Positions 1 through 9,392 are shown, numbered from the stretch's first letter. The stretch is 64,000 nucleotides of DNA from Marihabitans asiaticum (GCF_007828725.1 NZ_VIUW01000001.1:186001-250000); one strand, 5' to 3'. A program made the numbers and translations. Notes: generated by a model from the letters alone, not told the origin.

Positions 1-997
1 AGAAGACCCAGCGGCCGAGGTAGCTGAGCACGGCGGGCAGGACGATCAGGGCGTAGATGACGGCGATGACGATGCCGATCGCGCTGCCGAGGCCCAGCCC
101 GCGGGTGGCGGGGAAGGCGCTGAGCATGAGGGTGAGCACGCCGACGACGACGGTGGTGGCGCTGGAGAGCACGGCGTGGGCGGTGCGGGTCAGGGCGACG
201 CGCAGGGCCTCGCGGCGGTCCTCCCGGGTGCGCAGCTCGTCGCGGTAGCGGGAGATGAGCAGCAGGGCGTAGTTGGTGCCGGCGCCGAAGACGAGGACCG
301 AGATGATGCCGGTGACCGACTCGTCCCAGGCGACGCCTGCGGCGTTCAGGCCGCGGGTGGCCAGGATCGAGGCGACCCGGTCGCCGGTGCCGATGACGAG
401 CAACGGGAAGATCCACAGGATCGGGCTGCGGTAGGTGACGAGCAGGAGGATCGCGACGACGGCAGCGGTCGCGGCGAGCAGCCGGAAGTCGGCGCCCTCG
501 AAGACGGCGGCGAGGTCTCCGGAGATCGCCGCCGGGCCGGTGACGCCGGTGCTTACCCCGTCGGGGGACTGCTCACGGAGCTGGTCGCGCAGGGCGGTGA
601 CGGCTTCGTTCTGCTCGGTCGAGGTCTCGCCGTCGACGGGGACGACGACGATCGCGGCCTGGCCGTCCTCGCTCGGGGCGAAGGGGGGCCGGCCCCCCTC
701 GCCGCCCTCGGCACCGATCTGCGACGCCAGGGTGCCGATGCTCTCGAGCTGGTCGCGGCTCAGCGGGCCGTCCTGCGACTCGAAGAGGACGATCGCGGTG
801 CCGTCGTCGGCCTGCGGGAGCTCCTCGGCCAGCTCACGGGCGGTGGTGGAGTCGGCGCCGACGGGCATCGTCTCGGTCGGGCTGGGCAGGCGCTCGCCCT
901 GCCCGAGGCCGAAGAAGGCCCCGCTGGCGATCAGCGCGACGACGATGACGATCCACGCCGTCCGGGCGTTGGTGACGAAGGCTGCGAGCCGCTGCAC
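1..997 (-). CDS. MMPL/RND-family membrane transporter, C-terminus beyond window edge
   Basis: Read on the minus strand, the frame is open from a GTG at 997 to the window edge. A GGAAGG Shine-Dalgarno lies about 7 bases upstream of the start. The protein opens with a short cytoplasmic stretch and one hydrophobic helix (AWIVIVVALIASGAFFGLG). A periplasmic porter-like domain of about 140 residues follows, then closely packed helices with the MMPL-type segment FGAGTNYALLLISRYRDELR. This is the typical layout of half an MMPL exporter, which moves lipids or drugs using the proton gradient. The second half of the protein is outside the window, so the substrate cannot be inferred. Long plus-strand open frames over this stretch are shadows. 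Confidence 0.85.
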   Translation of the reverse strand, partial: MQRLAAFVTNARTAWIVIVVALIASGAFFGLGQGERLPSPTETMPVGADSTTARELAEELPQADDGTAIVLFESQDGPLSRDQLESIGTLASQIGAEGGEGGRPPFAPSEDGQAAIVVVPVDGETSTEQNEAVTALRDQLREQSPDGVSTGVTGPAAISGDLAAVFEGADFRLLAATAAVVAILLLVTYRSPILWIFPLLVIGTGDRVASILATRGLNAAGVAWDESVTGIISVLVFGAGTNYALLLISRYRDELRTREDRREALRVALTRTAHAVLSSATTVVVGVLTLMLSAFPATRGLGLGSAIGIVIAVIYALIVLPAVLSYLGRWVF

Positions 998-1092
998 AGT
1001 GTGCCTTCCGGAGTCGACAGGGTGGGGAGTCGAACCTAGCGCCCAACCGGCCCCCTCCGTCCAGGCGTGTCCAGGGTTCTCCCCGCCCCCCT

Positions 1093-1129
1093 CCTTCGCA
1101 GATCCCCGGGGAACCTCAGACGAACGGTC
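1093..1129 (-). repeat. Family D repeat, copy 1 (CCCCGGGG core)
   Basis: This is one copy of a dispersed element with the consensus GACCGTTCGTCTGAGG, then TTCCCCGGGGATCTGCGAAG. It lies in reverse orientation in the 230-base gap between the MMPL gene and the truncated DUF4188 gene. Nothing gene-like is seen in the rest of that gap, which also holds two copies of the CCCCCTTCG 9-mer. Confidence 0.85.
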
Positions 1130-1231
1130 CCCCCGGGCGCCGGTCGGCCCCCTGCACCCGGCCGACGCCCTGCCCCCCTTCGCTCCCTTCGTCCGCCGCC
1201 CCTCCCCATCCGGAGGACGAAGGGGGCGAGC

Positions 1232-1414
1232 TCAGGCTGCGGGGTGCAGCCGGCCGCCGAGGCGCTGGCGGGCGCGCTCGAGCTCGGCAAGCATCCGCGG
1301 CATCGCGGCGAAGACGGGCAGCCACTTGTCGACCCGCCACGGCCGGGTGAAGGTCATGCCGATGAGGAAGTCGACGACGTCGCCGTCGTGGGCGTGGGTG
1401 GTGCGGGTGGTCAT
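1232..1414 (-). CDS. Truncated DUF4188-like (monooxygenase-family) protein
   Basis: This 60-residue frame carries [18 protein letters not shown] and [19 protein letters not shown]. That pattern (DFLIGM, then W-LPV-AMPRML-EL) resembles the N-terminal part of DUF4188 / monooxygenase-family proteins, which are usually about 130-150 residues. The frame stops soon after, and the stop is followed at once by a CGAAGGGGG 9-mer, so the gene looks cut short at a repeat. It is divergent from the MerR-type gene, a common arrangement for a regulator and its target. No strong ribosome site is visible. Function in this truncated form is doubtful; family assignment is from memory of the motif. Confidence 0.55.
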   Translation of the reverse strand: MTTRTTHAHDGDVVDFLIGMTFTRPWRVDKWLPVFAAMPRMLAELERARQRLGGRLHPAA

Positions 1415-1490
1415 GGGGCCCTGCTTCGCTTGGATAGTGAAAATATCTAGTATTAGGTATCGGTACTGTCCAGCGCAAGAGGAGGGGTGG

Positions 1491-2077
1491 ATGCGGATCT
1501 CGGAGCTGGCCGGGGCGACCGGCGCGAGCGTGGCGACGCTGAAGTACTACCTGCGCGAAGGGTGCTCCACCCCGGTCGGGTGACCTCGCGCACCCAGGCC
1601 AGCTACGACGACAGTCATGTCGAGCGGGTGCGGCTGGTGCGGGCGCTCACCTCGGTGGCCGGGCTCTCGATCGCCACCGTGCGTCAGGTGCTCGAGACCG
1701 CCGGTGACCCGGCCGACGTCATGGGGACCGCCCAGCGGGCGCTCTACGGCCGGCGGCGGGATCCGGAGGGCGAAGGGGGTGCCGCTCACGCCCTCGTGAA
1801 GGAGCTCGGGTGGTCGATCGAGATCGACGACCCGGTGCTCGTCGATCTCGATCGCGCGTTGCAGGGGATGGAGGCCGGCGAGATCGGGGTGGGCGAGGAG
1901 CAGCTGCGCGCGTACGCCGAGCAGATGCTCGCCGTGGCCCGCCTCGACGTCGCCACGGTGCCACCCGGTGACCCGGGAGCGGCGGTGCGCCAGGTGGTGC
2001 TCGGCACGGTGCTCGTCGAGCCGGTGCTGCTCGCCTTGCGGCGGCTGGCGCACCAGCACGTCGCGACGGGTGGGTGA
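1491..2077 (+). pseudogene. MerR-family transcriptional regulator with a one-base frameshift
   Basis: ATG at 1491 follows an AGGAGG-like site and begins [20 protein letters not shown], a standard MerR winged-helix start. The frame then ends at about 1582. In the next frame the family pattern resumes directly (TSRTQASYDDSHVERVRLVR, then SVAGLSIATVRQVLE) and runs to 2077 with a C-terminal effector region. The switch lies at about 1558-1565 in CGCGAAGGGTGCTCC. One added base restores a 195-residue protein. The lost base falls in a G-run of the CGAAGGGG motif, so it may be a real homopolymer slip or a sequencing error. The AT-rich stretch 1436-1462 between this gene and the divergent DUF4188 gene is the likely promoter and operator. 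Confidence 0.8.
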
Positions 2078-2137
2078 GGGCCCTGAGTCTCGGTTTGGGT
2101 GATCGGGCCGCGGTGAGGCAGAATAGGCGGGCCTCAC

Positions 2138-2220
2138 GCGAGAGTGGCGGAATGGCAGACGCGCTGTCTTCAGGTGGCAGTGTCCGCAAGGGCGTGGGGG
2201 TTCAAATCCCCCCTCTCGCA
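2138..2220 (+). tRNA. tRNA-Leu, anticodon CAG
   Basis: The acceptor arms GCGAGAG (2138-2144) and CTCTCGC (2213-2219) pair fully. The anticodon stem is CTGTC/GGCAG with loop TTCAGGT, giving CAG. A long variable arm (TGTCCGCAAGGGCGT) marks a class II leucine tRNA, and the T-arm reads GGGGGTTCAAATCCCCC. The following bases are CCG, so a full CCA end is not encoded. The 3' flank carries a terminator and mobile-element debris. Confidence 0.95.
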
Positions 2221-2245
2221 CCGATGTGATGTCTCACGACATCTG

Positions 2246-2285
2246 CAAGGCCCGAACCCTCATTGAGGGTTCGGGCCTTGTTGTT
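2246..2285 (+). terminator. Intrinsic terminator after tRNA-Leu
   Basis: A perfect 15-base-pair stem (CAAGGCCCGAACCCT, loop CATTG, AGGGTTCGGGCCTTG) is followed by TTGTTTC, 26 bases downstream of the tRNA. This is the clearest intrinsic terminator in the window. Confidence 0.9.
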
Positions 2286-2465
2286 TCTGGGGTTGGTAGT
2301 CCTTGGTGGGGTCGAGGGTGAGGTCGCGGATGAGTTCGCCGGTCGTGGCGTGGATGACGGTGGGGCCACCGCCCTGCGCTGGGGGAATGTCGAGGTCTTG
2401 GATGAGGAGTAGGACGGGGTGTGCGTTCCATGCTCGGCCGATGCCGATGTGGTGCAGGCGGCCGA
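2260..2465 (-). pseudogene. C-terminal remnant of an IS481/integrase-type transposase
   Basis: The minus-strand frame reads LGRLHHIGIGRAWNAHPVLL, then TTGELIRDLTLDPTKDYQPQ, then a stop. This matches the tail commonly seen in actinobacterial IS481-like transposases with an rve integrase core (HHIGIGR, then TGELLRELTLDP-YQP). The catalytic DDE core is missing: upstream of HHIGIGR the same DNA codes on the plus strand for an unrelated HTH protein. It is therefore a fragment left by an old insertion next to tRNA-Leu. The family name is from motif memory; fragment status is clear from length. Confidence 0.6.
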
Positions 2466-2892
2466 GATGATTGGGTCGTCGCGCCAGCATGTCGTCAACC
2501 TGATCGAGCGCGGCGAGCTGCCGTCCACGAAGGTTGGGACCCACCGTCGGGTCTCGCGCGACGCGATCGACTCGCTGATGTCCTCCCTTCGGGGCCCTGA
2601 GCTGAAGTCTCACCGCCTTCACGCGGCTGTCGCAGGTTGCCTGGTGACCGACCCGGAGCGGGTCATAGCCATTGCGCGGAAGAACATCGAGAGGGGCCTA
2701 TCCCGGAGTCGGCCAGGCTCCATCGGAGCCAAGCACCTCCAAGACTGGTCGTTGATCCTCGATGGAGGGACGGACCGCATCCTCGACGCACTCTGGGACA
2801 AGAGCCCGTACGGCTGCGATCTTCGCTCCAGCACGCCGTTTGCCGGCGTTCTCACGGAGAAGCAGCGCCGACAGATCTTGTCGTCCCTGTGA
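2419..2892 (+). CDS. 5'-truncated excisionase-type HTH protein, antitoxin-like
   Basis: From about 2448 the frame reads as an excisionase-type helix-turn-helix: QAAEMIGSSRQHVVNLIERG, then ELPSTKVGTHRRVSRDAIDS. The C-terminal region ends SSTPFAGVLTEKQRRQILSS. Proteins of this architecture usually sit upstream of a PIN-domain toxin and act as its antitoxin and autorepressor. Here the start (GTG 2419) lies inside the transposase remnant, and the usual 60-70 residues before the HTH are missing, so the gene was probably beheaded by the insertion. No PIN gene follows: 2893-3055 shows nothing gene-like. It is likely an orphan relic, possibly still able to bind DNA. Confidence 0.6.
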   Translation: MCVPCSADADVVQAAEMIGSSRQHVVNLIERGELPSTKVGTHRRVSRDAIDSLMSSLRGPELKSHRLHAAVAGCLVTDPERVIAIARKNIERGLSRSRPGSIGAKHLQDWSLILDGGTDRILDALWDKSPYGCDLRSSTPFAGVLTEKQRRQILSSL

Positions 2893-3055
2893 ACAGGCAG
2901 GAGCTGGCGCACATCCGATCGACCCGTCCGTCGTCGTCCGAAGGTGGGGCGACATGCCTGCGACGGCGCACCCGATCGCCCTGTCCCTAGCGACCTCCTC
3001 ACCCCTGGCCCTCACCGACCAGGCGAGCTGACCCCCCTTCGGGCAGTCTGACCCC

Positions 3056-3742
3056 GTGAAGCTCTTCGACACCCTTACCTCGGAGACCTGGCGCGCCTTG
3101 ATCGCCCTGGCGGTCGCCGTGGTCGTCTCATACCCCTTCGCCCGATCGATCGCCGGCGACGGCCGGATCGTCCCCGAGCCGGAGCAGTGGGCGCTGCCGC
3201 TCATCGCGGTCCACCAGGCGACCTACGCGACGCTCACCGCCGTCATCCTCGCCGCCCCCGCCAAGCGGCTCAAGACCTGGGCCGAGCGCTCGCAGCGCCC
3301 CACCGCCATCCAGCGCTACGTGATGCTCACCGAGCCCGGCGCGGGTCTCGGGGTCTACCTCGCGGTGCTCTCCATCGGCATCCTCGGCCTCGCGGTCAGC
3401 GGCAACTTCGGCCCGATCGGTGGGGGCAAGGCCGCGATGATCGGCCTGCTCATCGTCAGCGCGTGGGCGACGATGGTCGTCTCCTTCGCCCTCGACTACC
3501 TGCGCATCGACGGCCGCCAGGGGTGGGCGGCGCTGGGCTTCCCGACCACCGACGGAGCACCCCACCGCGACCGCACCGTCGGGGACTACCTCTACGTCTC
3601 CGCCGCGATCTCCGCGACCGCCGGCACCACCGATGTCGACATCCTCACCCCGGAGATGCGCCAGTCCGTCGCGATCCACGGCGTCCTGGCCTTCCTCTTC
3701 AACACCGTCATCCTCGCCACCGCGATCACCGTCCTCCTCTGA
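3056..3742 (+). CDS. DUF1345 integral membrane protein
   Basis: This is a 228-residue hydrophobic protein with about five predicted helices, for example WRALIALAVAVVVSYPFA, YLAVLSIGILGLAVSG, AAMIGLLIVSAWATMVVSFA and a last helix VLAFLFNTVILATAITVLL. The segment YLYVSAAISATAGTTDVDIL, followed by the TPEMRQ region, is the hallmark of DUF1345. The GTG start is taken because an upstream stop limits the frame. No function is established for the family. It stands alone, followed by a PfpI-family gene on the same strand about 120 bases on. Confidence 0.75.
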   Translation: MKLFDTLTSETWRALIALAVAVVVSYPFARSIAGDGRIVPEPEQWALPLIAVHQATYATLTAVILAAPAKRLKTWAERSQRPTAIQRYVMLTEPGAGLGVYLAVLSIGILGLAVSGNFGPIGGGKAAMIGLLIVSAWATMVVSFALDYLRIDGRQGWAALGFPTTDGAPHRDRTVGDYLYVSAAISATAGTTDVDILTPEMRQSVAIHGVLAFLFNTVILATAITVLL

Positions 3743-3862
3743 GCGAAGGGGGGGTCCTGACCGGCCCAGACGGCCTCCGCGGACGGCTACGGTCAGGAAT
3801 GTCCGCCGCGGTCGAGACCGTTGTCCCGGGCAGGAACATCCCCGACGCGAAGGAGAACCCCC

Positions 3863-4417
3863 ATGGCCACCAAGAAGGTCGCATTCCTCGTCGCCACCGA
3901 AGGCATCGAGCAGGTCGAGCTCACTGACCCGTGGAAGGCGCTCTCCGACGCCGGTCACGAGACCGTGCTGCTCTCCACCGAGTCCGGCGAGGTGCAGATG
4001 TTCAACCACCTCGACAAGGCCGACACCCGCACCGTGGACCAGACCGTCGGCGAGGCCAAGGTCGACGACTTCGACGCGCTCGTCCTGCCCGGCGGCGTCG
4101 CCAACCCCGACGCGCTGCGCACCGACGAGAACGCGGTCAGCTTCGTGCGCGACATGGTCGCCGCTGGCAAGCCGGTCGCCGCGATCTGCCACGCCCCGTG
4201 GGTGCTCGTCGAGGCCGGTGTCGTCGACGGGCGCCGCCTGACCTCCTTCCCCAGCCTGCAGACCGACGTCAAGAACGCCGGCGGCGAGTGGGTCGACGAG
4301 CGCAACGTCGTCGACGGCAACCTCATCACCAGCCGCAACCCCGACGACATCCCCGCCTTCAACTCGGCCCTCCTCGACGCCCTCGACCACGGCGTCGCCG
4401 CCGACGCGGCGGAGTAA
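3863..4417 (+). CDS. DJ-1/PfpI-family type 1 glutamine amidotransferase-like protein
   Basis: The ATG at 3863 is preceded by AAGGAG, about 8 bases upstream, and gives 184 residues beginning MATKKVAFLVATEGIEQVEL. The nucleophile elbow AAICHAPW contains the expected cysteine. It is flanked by VLPGGVANPD and, towards the end, by SRNPDDIPAFN, the standard pattern of the PfpI/YhbO/YraA subgroup linked to stress protection and proposed deglycase or chaperone activity. The length is typical. A longer frame from GTG 3821 lacks family similarity and is rejected. A hairpin at 4440-4477 probably ends the transcript. Confidence 0.88.
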   Translation: MATKKVAFLVATEGIEQVELTDPWKALSDAGHETVLLSTESGEVQMFNHLDKADTRTVDQTVGEAKVDDFDALVLPGGVANPDALRTDENAVSFVRDMVAAGKPVAAICHAPWVLVEAGVVDGRRLTSFPSLQTDVKNAGGEWVDERNVVDGNLITSRNPDDIPAFNSALLDALDHGVAADAAE

Positions 4418-4439
4418 CCACCCGGCTCACCTCGAGCAG

Positions 4440-4477
4440 GCGGGCACTACTCCCTTCGCGAAGGGGGCGGTGCCCGC
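4440..4477 (+). terminator. Hairpin after the PfpI-family gene
   Basis: The outer arms GCGGGCAC and GTGCCCGC enclose an inner CCCTTCG/CGAAGGG stem, making one long hairpin 20 bases after the stop codon. A CTTCGTCG tail follows, without a true T-run. The inner stem is built from a CGAAGGGGG 9-mer facing its complement. Confidence 0.5.
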
Positions 4478-4520
4478 CTTCGTCGTCGCCCCGGTGCGGC
4501 CCGTCGGGCATGCTCAAACC

Positions 4521-4919
4521 GTGAAGCGCACACAAATACCGGCCCCGGGCGACCGCACGAGGGGGCGGCTGATCGGCGTCTACAACGCCAACGGTGGGCT
4601 GATCGGCGAGGCCGCGTACCTCATCGGCAAGATCCTCGGGACTGCGCACTGCGCCCTGTGCGACATCACCCACTCGCCCGTTCGGCGCAAGAAGGAGTGG
4701 GGCGAGCTCGCGCGGCGCCTCCCCGTCTCGATCGAGCTGAAGCACCTCGACGAGCTGACCGGCGCCCAGCGCTCTGTCGTCGACGCCGGCGGGGCGCCGG
4801 TCGTCCTGCGCGACACCGGCAGTGGCTACGAGGTGCTGCTCGACGCCGGTGACCTCGACAGCGTCGGCGGCGACGTGGCCGGCTTCGAGCGCTTGCTCCT
4901 GGACCGGCTCGGGAGCTGA
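4521..4919 (+). CDS. Conserved hypothetical protein with HCALCDITH motif
   Basis: The 132-residue protein starts at GTG 4521 (MKRTQIPAPGDRTRGRLIGV). Its best-conserved looking part is LIGKILGTAHCALCDITHSP, with two cysteines and two histidines close together. This could bind a metal or form a redox pair, but the residues are not arranged as a known finger. A hydrophilic second half follows, with KHLDELTGAQRS and a strand-rich VVLRDTGSGYEVLLDAGDL. I recognise similar actinobacterial proteins only as hypotheticals, and no neighbour suggests a pathway. GTG is preferred over the longer frame from 4470 because the extra N-terminus looks like shadow coding. Confidence 0.6.
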   Translation: MKRTQIPAPGDRTRGRLIGVYNANGGLIGEAAYLIGKILGTAHCALCDITHSPVRRKKEWGELARRLPVSIELKHLDELTGAQRSVVDAGGAPVVLRDTGSGYEVLLDAGDLDSVGGDVAGFERLLLDRLGS

Positions 4920-5072
4920 CGGTACCGCGAGGCGTGGGACCCCCCTTCGCCCGCTCCCTTCGCCGTTGAGACATACCGCACATGTGACGCGGCCAACTCG
5001 CCGGGGTTACCGGTGGGTTCGGGATCTAGCCTCGGGGCCACAGCCCCCGACGAAGCTGGAGGTCCTCCCCGC

Positions 5073-6956
5073 ATGTCCGCCATCACGATCCGGCAGTCAG
5101 CACGAGACGCGTACCAAGACGTCTACACGCCGGAGGTGGTAGCGGCCCTGGAGGCCCTCGCTCCGCTCGACGCCCGCCGGGGGGAGCTGATGCGCGAGCG
5201 CATCGCCCGCCGCACCGAGCGCGCGCAGAACAAGCAGCACATCGACTTCCTCGACGAGGACGCGACGATCGACGGCACCGACATCACCGTCGCCGACGCC
5301 CGTGCGGGCCGCTTCGAGGGCGCGGTCATCCCCGACGACCTGCGCCGCCAGTGGATCCAGGGCACCGGCCCGGCCACCAAGCCGCGTGCCTCGACCGCAT
5401 CGGGGCTGCGCAACGTCGCCTACGCGATGCTCTCCGGCGCCGACGGCTGGATGTTCGACGGTGAGGACGCCGTGGGCCAGGTCGACACGATGAGCCTGGA
5501 CAACCAGCGCAACCTGCACCTGATGATTACCAAGGACCAGCAGTTCCTCGACGTCGCCGAGCAGGTCGCCGGCGAGATGAACGAGTGGGCGAAGGGGTTC
5601 CACGGCCACGAGATCATCGAGGACTGGCGCGAGCAGCTGGACTTCACCACCCGCATCTACCGGATCCGCGGGCTGCACCTCGACGACCGGCACGTCCAGC
5701 ACGCCGACGGCAGCGGCTTCTCCGCGACGATCGCCGACCTCGTGCCGTACGTCGTCAACAACCACAAGCACCTCATCGAGCAGGGCCGCTCGGTCGTGCT
5801 CTACCTGCCCAAGCTGCAGACCGCCGCCGAGGCCGCCCACCTCGGCTCCCTCCTCGACGCCCTCGAGGACCACCTCGGCCTGGACCGCGGCACGATCCTC
5901 GGCTACGTCCTCGTCGAGCAGATCGAGGAGTGCTTCCAGCTGATGGAGATCCGGGCCGCGCTCGGCAAGCACTTCGTCGGCTACAACACCGGCCGCTGGG
6001 ACTACATCAACTCCGTCTCCGACGCCTACTACTGGGACCCGGAGTTCATCAACCCCAACATCGACGCCGTGACGATGACCTACGGCTACATGCGCAACTA
6101 CGAGGACCGGGTGCGAAGGGCGGTCAACACCCCCGACGCGAACGGCAACTTCGCCCTGTGGCAGGGCGGGATGGAGCCGAACATCCCGGTCGGGTCGGAC
6201 GCGGCCGTCGACGCGGCGATGAAGAAGGCCACCGCGGGCGGTGCCCGCGAGCAGGCCGAGGGCGCCTCGGGCAAGTGGGTCGCCCACTGGAAGATGGTCC
6301 ACGTCATGCGCCCGGTGTGGGAGAAGGTCGGCGAGGACAACCAGCTCGGCCGCGACTTCGAGCCGCTGACCTACACCCAGGCCGACGCCGACGGCCTTCG
6401 CCTCCTGGAGGAGGCGCCGCGCACCATCCGCGGCGCGCGCGACCTCATCTCGGTCGGCCTGCAGTACGGCAACGCCTTCGGTCAGGGCTTCCAGGCTGCG
6501 GCGCTCAAGCCCGCCGACTTCTTCGGCGACGACGACGTCCTCTACCTCATGGAGGACGCCGCCACCGGTGAGATCCGCCTCTCGGTGCTGTGGGAGTGGG
6601 TGCACAAGGGTGCCCGGCTCACCGACGGCGACGAGGAGACCGGCGCCGCCGCCGGCGACGTCTTCACCGCCGAGCTCTTCGAGCGACTGCTGGCCGAGGA
6701 GTACGACAAGCTCCTCGCCGCCGACGGCAAGGACGTTCACGAGGACTCCAAGACGACGACGCTGCCCATCGCCCGCGAGATCGTCCACCAGTACGTCCTC
6801 GCCGAGATCAAGGCGCCCTGGTACATCGACCTGCTCAACATCAACCTCAACACCACCGACCTCGAGGTGGCCACGGAGCGGATCCGGGCCTACCTCGACG
6901 CCTTCAGCGCTGATGGCACCCGCATCACCCACAACCTCGACTTCGACGCGAGCTGA
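5073..6956 (+). CDS. Divergent malate-synthase-like protein (upstream of ICL2)
   Basis: This 627-residue protein starts at ATG 5073 with GGAGG upstream. It shares the malate synthase ground plan with the canonical enzyme encoded at 9518-11134: [15 protein letters not shown] matches the ADFEDG strand, [18 protein letters not shown] matches YFYLPKLEGHLEAR, and [17 protein letters not shown] matches LNAGRWDYMFSV. The remaining sequence is very different, and the protein is about 90 residues longer. It is 20 bases upstream of isocitrate lyase and probably co-transcribed with it. A role as a second malate synthase or a related acyl-CoA lyase or thioesterase of glyoxylate metabolism is inferred. 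Its substrate is not established. Confidence 0.7.
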   Translation: MSAITIRQSARDAYQDVYTPEVVAALEALAPLDARRGELMRERIARRTERAQNKQHIDFLDEDATIDGTDITVADARAGRFEGAVIPDDLRRQWIQGTGPATKPRASTASGLRNVAYAMLSGADGWMFDGEDAVGQVDTMSLDNQRNLHLMITKDQQFLDVAEQVAGEMNEWAKGFHGHEIIEDWREQLDFTTRIYRIRGLHLDDRHVQHADGSGFSATIADLVPYVVNNHKHLIEQGRSVVLYLPKLQTAAEAAHLGSLLDALEDHLGLDRGTILGYVLVEQIEECFQLMEIRAALGKHFVGYNTGRWDYINSVSDAYYWDPEFINPNIDAVTMTYGYMRNYEDRVRRAVNTPDANGNFALWQGGMEPNIPVGSDAAVDAAMKKATAGGAREQAEGASGKWVAHWKMVHVMRPVWEKVGEDNQLGRDFEPLTYTQADADGLRLLEEAPRTIRGARDLISVGLQYGNAFGQGFQAAALKPADFFGDDDVLYLMEDAATGEIRLSVLWEWVHKGARLTDGDEETGAAAGDVFTAELFERLLAEEYDKLLAADGKDVHEDSKTTTLPIAREIVHQYVLAEIKAPWYIDLLNINLNTTDLEVATERIRAYLDAFSADGTRITHNLDFDAS

Positions 6957-6976
6957 GAGAGAGAAGGACGACAGCA

Positions 6977-9232
6977 ATGACCTTCGACGAGAACGTCAAG
7001 AAGGCCCAGGAGTACATGTCCGGCGAGCGGTTCGAGAGCGTCAAGCGCCTCTACTCCGCCCGCTCGGTCGCCGAGCAGCAGGGCACGATCCCGGCCGACT
7101 ACGCCATCGCGCGTGGCAATGCCGAGGCCTTCTACGCCCGGCTGCGTGAGCTCTTCTCGCAGAAGAAGTCGATCACCACCTACGGCCCGTACTCCCCGAG
7201 CCAGGCCGTGACGATGAAGCGCCAGGGCATCGAGGGCATCTACCTCGGTGGCTGGGCCACCTCCGCCAAGGGCTCGGTCTCCGAGGACCCGGGCGCCGAC
7301 CTCGCCAGCTACCCGCTGTCGCAGGTCCCCGAGGAGGGTGCGGCGATCGTCCGCGCGCTGCTCACCGCGGACAAGAACCAGACCTACCTGCGCAGCCGCC
7401 TCTCCGAGGAGGAGCAGGCCAAGCTGCCCGAGCCGGTCGACTACCGCCCGTTCATCATCGCCGACGCCGACACCGGCCACGGCGGCGACGCCCACGTGCG
7501 TAACCTCATCCGCCGCTTCGTCGAGGCCGGCATCACCGGCTACCACATCGAGGACCAGCGCCCCGGCACCAAGAAGTGCGGCCACCAGGGCGGCAAGGTG
7601 CTCGTCGGGGTCGACGAGCAGATCAAGCGGCTCAACGCCGCCCGCCTGCAGCTCGACATCATGGGCGTGCCCGGCATCATCGTGGCCCGCACCGACGCCG
7701 AGGCCGCGACGCTGCTCGACAACTCCGGCGACGAGCGCGACCAGCCCTTCATCCTCGGCGCGACCAAGCAGGGTGTCCCGTCGTACAAGCTCGTCGGCCT
7801 GGCGCTCATGCGGCTGTTCTTCAACGCCGGTCACGAGCAGTTCAACGGCTACACCCTGTACCGGGTCAGCGATGACGAGTTCGCCGCCGCGGAGCAGTGG
7901 CTCGACAGCATCGGGCTGAAGGCCGAGGCCGAGAAGGTCGCCGCCGAGCAGGTCGGCAAGCCCGAGCCGGAGACCGACGCCGCCTACGACAAGCTCGTCA
8001 ACTCGATGGTCGAGCAGTGGGAGAACGCTGCCGGTCTGATGACGATCGGTGAGGCTGTCGCGGCCGCGCTCGAGCTGGCCGCCCAGGACGGTGACGATGC
8101 CGCGATGAGCCAGGAGGAGTGGGCCGACTTCGCCAAGACTGCGTCCTTCCGCCAGGTCCGCGACAAGGCCCGCGAGCTGGGGGTCGACGTCTTCTGGGAC
8201 GCCGAGCCGGCCCGCACCCCGGAGGGCTTCTACCAGGTCCGTGGCGGCCTGGAGTACGCCATCCGCAAGTCGCTCTCGGTCGCCCCGTACGCCGACCTCA
8301 TCTGGATGGAGACCGCGTCGGCGGACATCGGTGAGGCGCAGGAGTTCGCCGAGGCGATCCACGCCGAGTTCCCCGACCAGATGCTGGCCTACAACCTCTC
8401 GCCGTCCTTCAACTGGGACTCCACCGGCATGAGCGACGAAGAGATGCGCGCCTTCCCCAAGCAGCTGGGTGAGGCGGGCTTCGTCTTCAACTTCATCACC
8501 TACGGCGGTCACCAGATCGACGGCGTCGCCGCGGAGGAGTTCTCCAGCGCGCTGCTCAACGACGGCATGCTCGCCCTGGCCCAGGTCCAGCGCAAGATCC
8601 GGCTGCTCGAGTCGCCGTACCGCACCCCGCAGACCCACGTCGGTGGCCCCCGCCTTGACGCGGCGCTGCAGGCCTCGGCCGGGCGCAACGCGACGACGAA
8701 GGCGATGGGCAAGGGCTCGACCCAGGTCCAGCACCTCGTCCAGACCGAGCTGCCGAAGTCGGTCCTCGAGGGCTGGCTCAAGCAGTGGAGCGAGGTCAAC
8801 GGCACCGAGCAGCTCAGCGTCAAGCTGCGCCCGAGCCGCGAGGGAGCCGACCTGCTCGAGCTCGCCGTGCTCGGCAGCGGTGACGAGGTCAAGGCCAATG
8901 TCATCTTCGCCCCGACGAAGGACCGCTCCGGCACGACCTTCCTCTCGGTCCGTGACCAGAACACGGTCGACGAGTCGCTGCGTCAGAAGCGCCTCATGAC
9001 CCTGGTGCACCTCTTCCTCATCAAGCGCTTCGGCGCCGCCTCGGTGCACTACGTCGCGCCGACCGAGGACAACCAGTACCAGACCCAGAAGATGAAGGAG
9101 CAGGGCATCTACTCCGACGTCTCCACCGAGGTCGGTGAGATCATCGTCGCCAAGGTCGACGAGGCGGGCATCCAGCGTCTCTCCGCCGAGGACGGCGAGG
9201 AGCTCGGCAAGCTGATCCGCAAGGAGAGCTGA
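6977..9232 (+). CDS. aceA: Isocitrate lyase, long (ICL2) type
   Basis: The 751-residue protein splits isocitrate into glyoxylate and succinate, the first glyoxylate-shunt step. The active-site loop is [13 protein letters not shown], with the catalytic cysteine at residue 201. Other family features are [20 protein letters not shown] and [20 protein letters not shown]. It is far longer than the usual 430-residue ICL1. The extra helical insert (about residues 300-380) and the C-terminal domain of about 150 residues ([20 protein letters not shown] onward) are those of ICL2, whose C-terminal domain in mycobacteria responds to acetyl-CoA. The start is ATG 6977 after a GAGAGAGAAGGA region. It follows the malate-synthase-like gene, and a perfect hairpin lies just after the stop. 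Confidence 0.93.
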   Translation: MTFDENVKKAQEYMSGERFESVKRLYSARSVAEQQGTIPADYAIARGNAEAFYARLRELFSQKKSITTYGPYSPSQAVTMKRQGIEGIYLGGWATSAKGSVSEDPGADLASYPLSQVPEEGAAIVRALLTADKNQTYLRSRLSEEEQAKLPEPVDYRPFIIADADTGHGGDAHVRNLIRRFVEAGITGYHIEDQRPGTKKCGHQGGKVLVGVDEQIKRLNAARLQLDIMGVPGIIVARTDAEAATLLDNSGDERDQPFILGATKQGVPSYKLVGLALMRLFFNAGHEQFNGYTLYRVSDDEFAAAEQWLDSIGLKAEAEKVAAEQVGKPEPETDAAYDKLVNSMVEQWENAAGLMTIGEAVAAALELAAQDGDDAAMSQEEWADFAKTASFRQVRDKARELGVDVFWDAEPARTPEGFYQVRGGLEYAIRKSLSVAPYADLIWMETASADIGEAQEFAEAIHAEFPDQMLAYNLSPSFNWDSTGMSDEEMRAFPKQLGEAGFVFNFITYGGHQIDGVAAEEFSSALLNDGMLALAQVQRKIRLLESPYRTPQTHVGGPRLDAALQASAGRNATTKAMGKGSTQVQHLVQTELPKSVLEGWLKQWSEVNGTEQLSVKLRPSREGADLLELAVLGSGDEVKANVIFAPTKDRSGTTFLSVRDQNTVDESLRQKRLMTLVHLFLIKRFGAASVHYVAPTEDNQYQTQKMKEQGIYSDVSTEVGEIIVAKVDEAGIQRLSAEDGEELGKLIRKES

Positions 9233-9245
9233 GCCCCACCAGACG

Positions 9246-9286
9246 CGAAGGGGGCAGGGCCGGCGATCCCGGCCCTGCCCCCTTCG
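9246..9286 (+). terminator. Perfect 18-base-pair hairpin after aceA
   Basis: The arms at 9246-9263 and 9269-9286 are exact reverse complements, each edged by the CGAAGGGGG / CCCCCTTCG 9-mer, with a 5-base loop. It starts 13 bases after the aceA stop and lacks a T-run. It may act as a bidirectional terminator between convergent aceA and aceB. Confidence 0.7.
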
Positions 9287-9319
9287 TCATCCCGCGCGCG
9301 TCCCCCTTCGCCCCCCGAT

Positions 9320-9392
9320 TATCGGGTTGAGGGAGAAGTTGCACCTTCACCCGACTACCAACCTCGGGTGAAGGTGCTACTTCTCGGGTGAG
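9320..9392. repeat. Family B hairpin repeat, copy 1
   Basis: The element reads TATCGGGTTGAGGGA, then a stem GAGAAGTTGCACCTTCACCC paired with its near-complement around the loop CTACCAACC (stem at 9333-9385). A CCCCCTTCG 9-mer lies just before it. A second copy is at 14758-14832. It is intergenic, between the convergent aceA and aceB genes. Confidence 0.8.

Noticed and set aside
3128-4390. A 420-residue minus-strand frame
   Set aside because: Antisense to the DUF1345 and PfpI-family genes; no recognisable motif.
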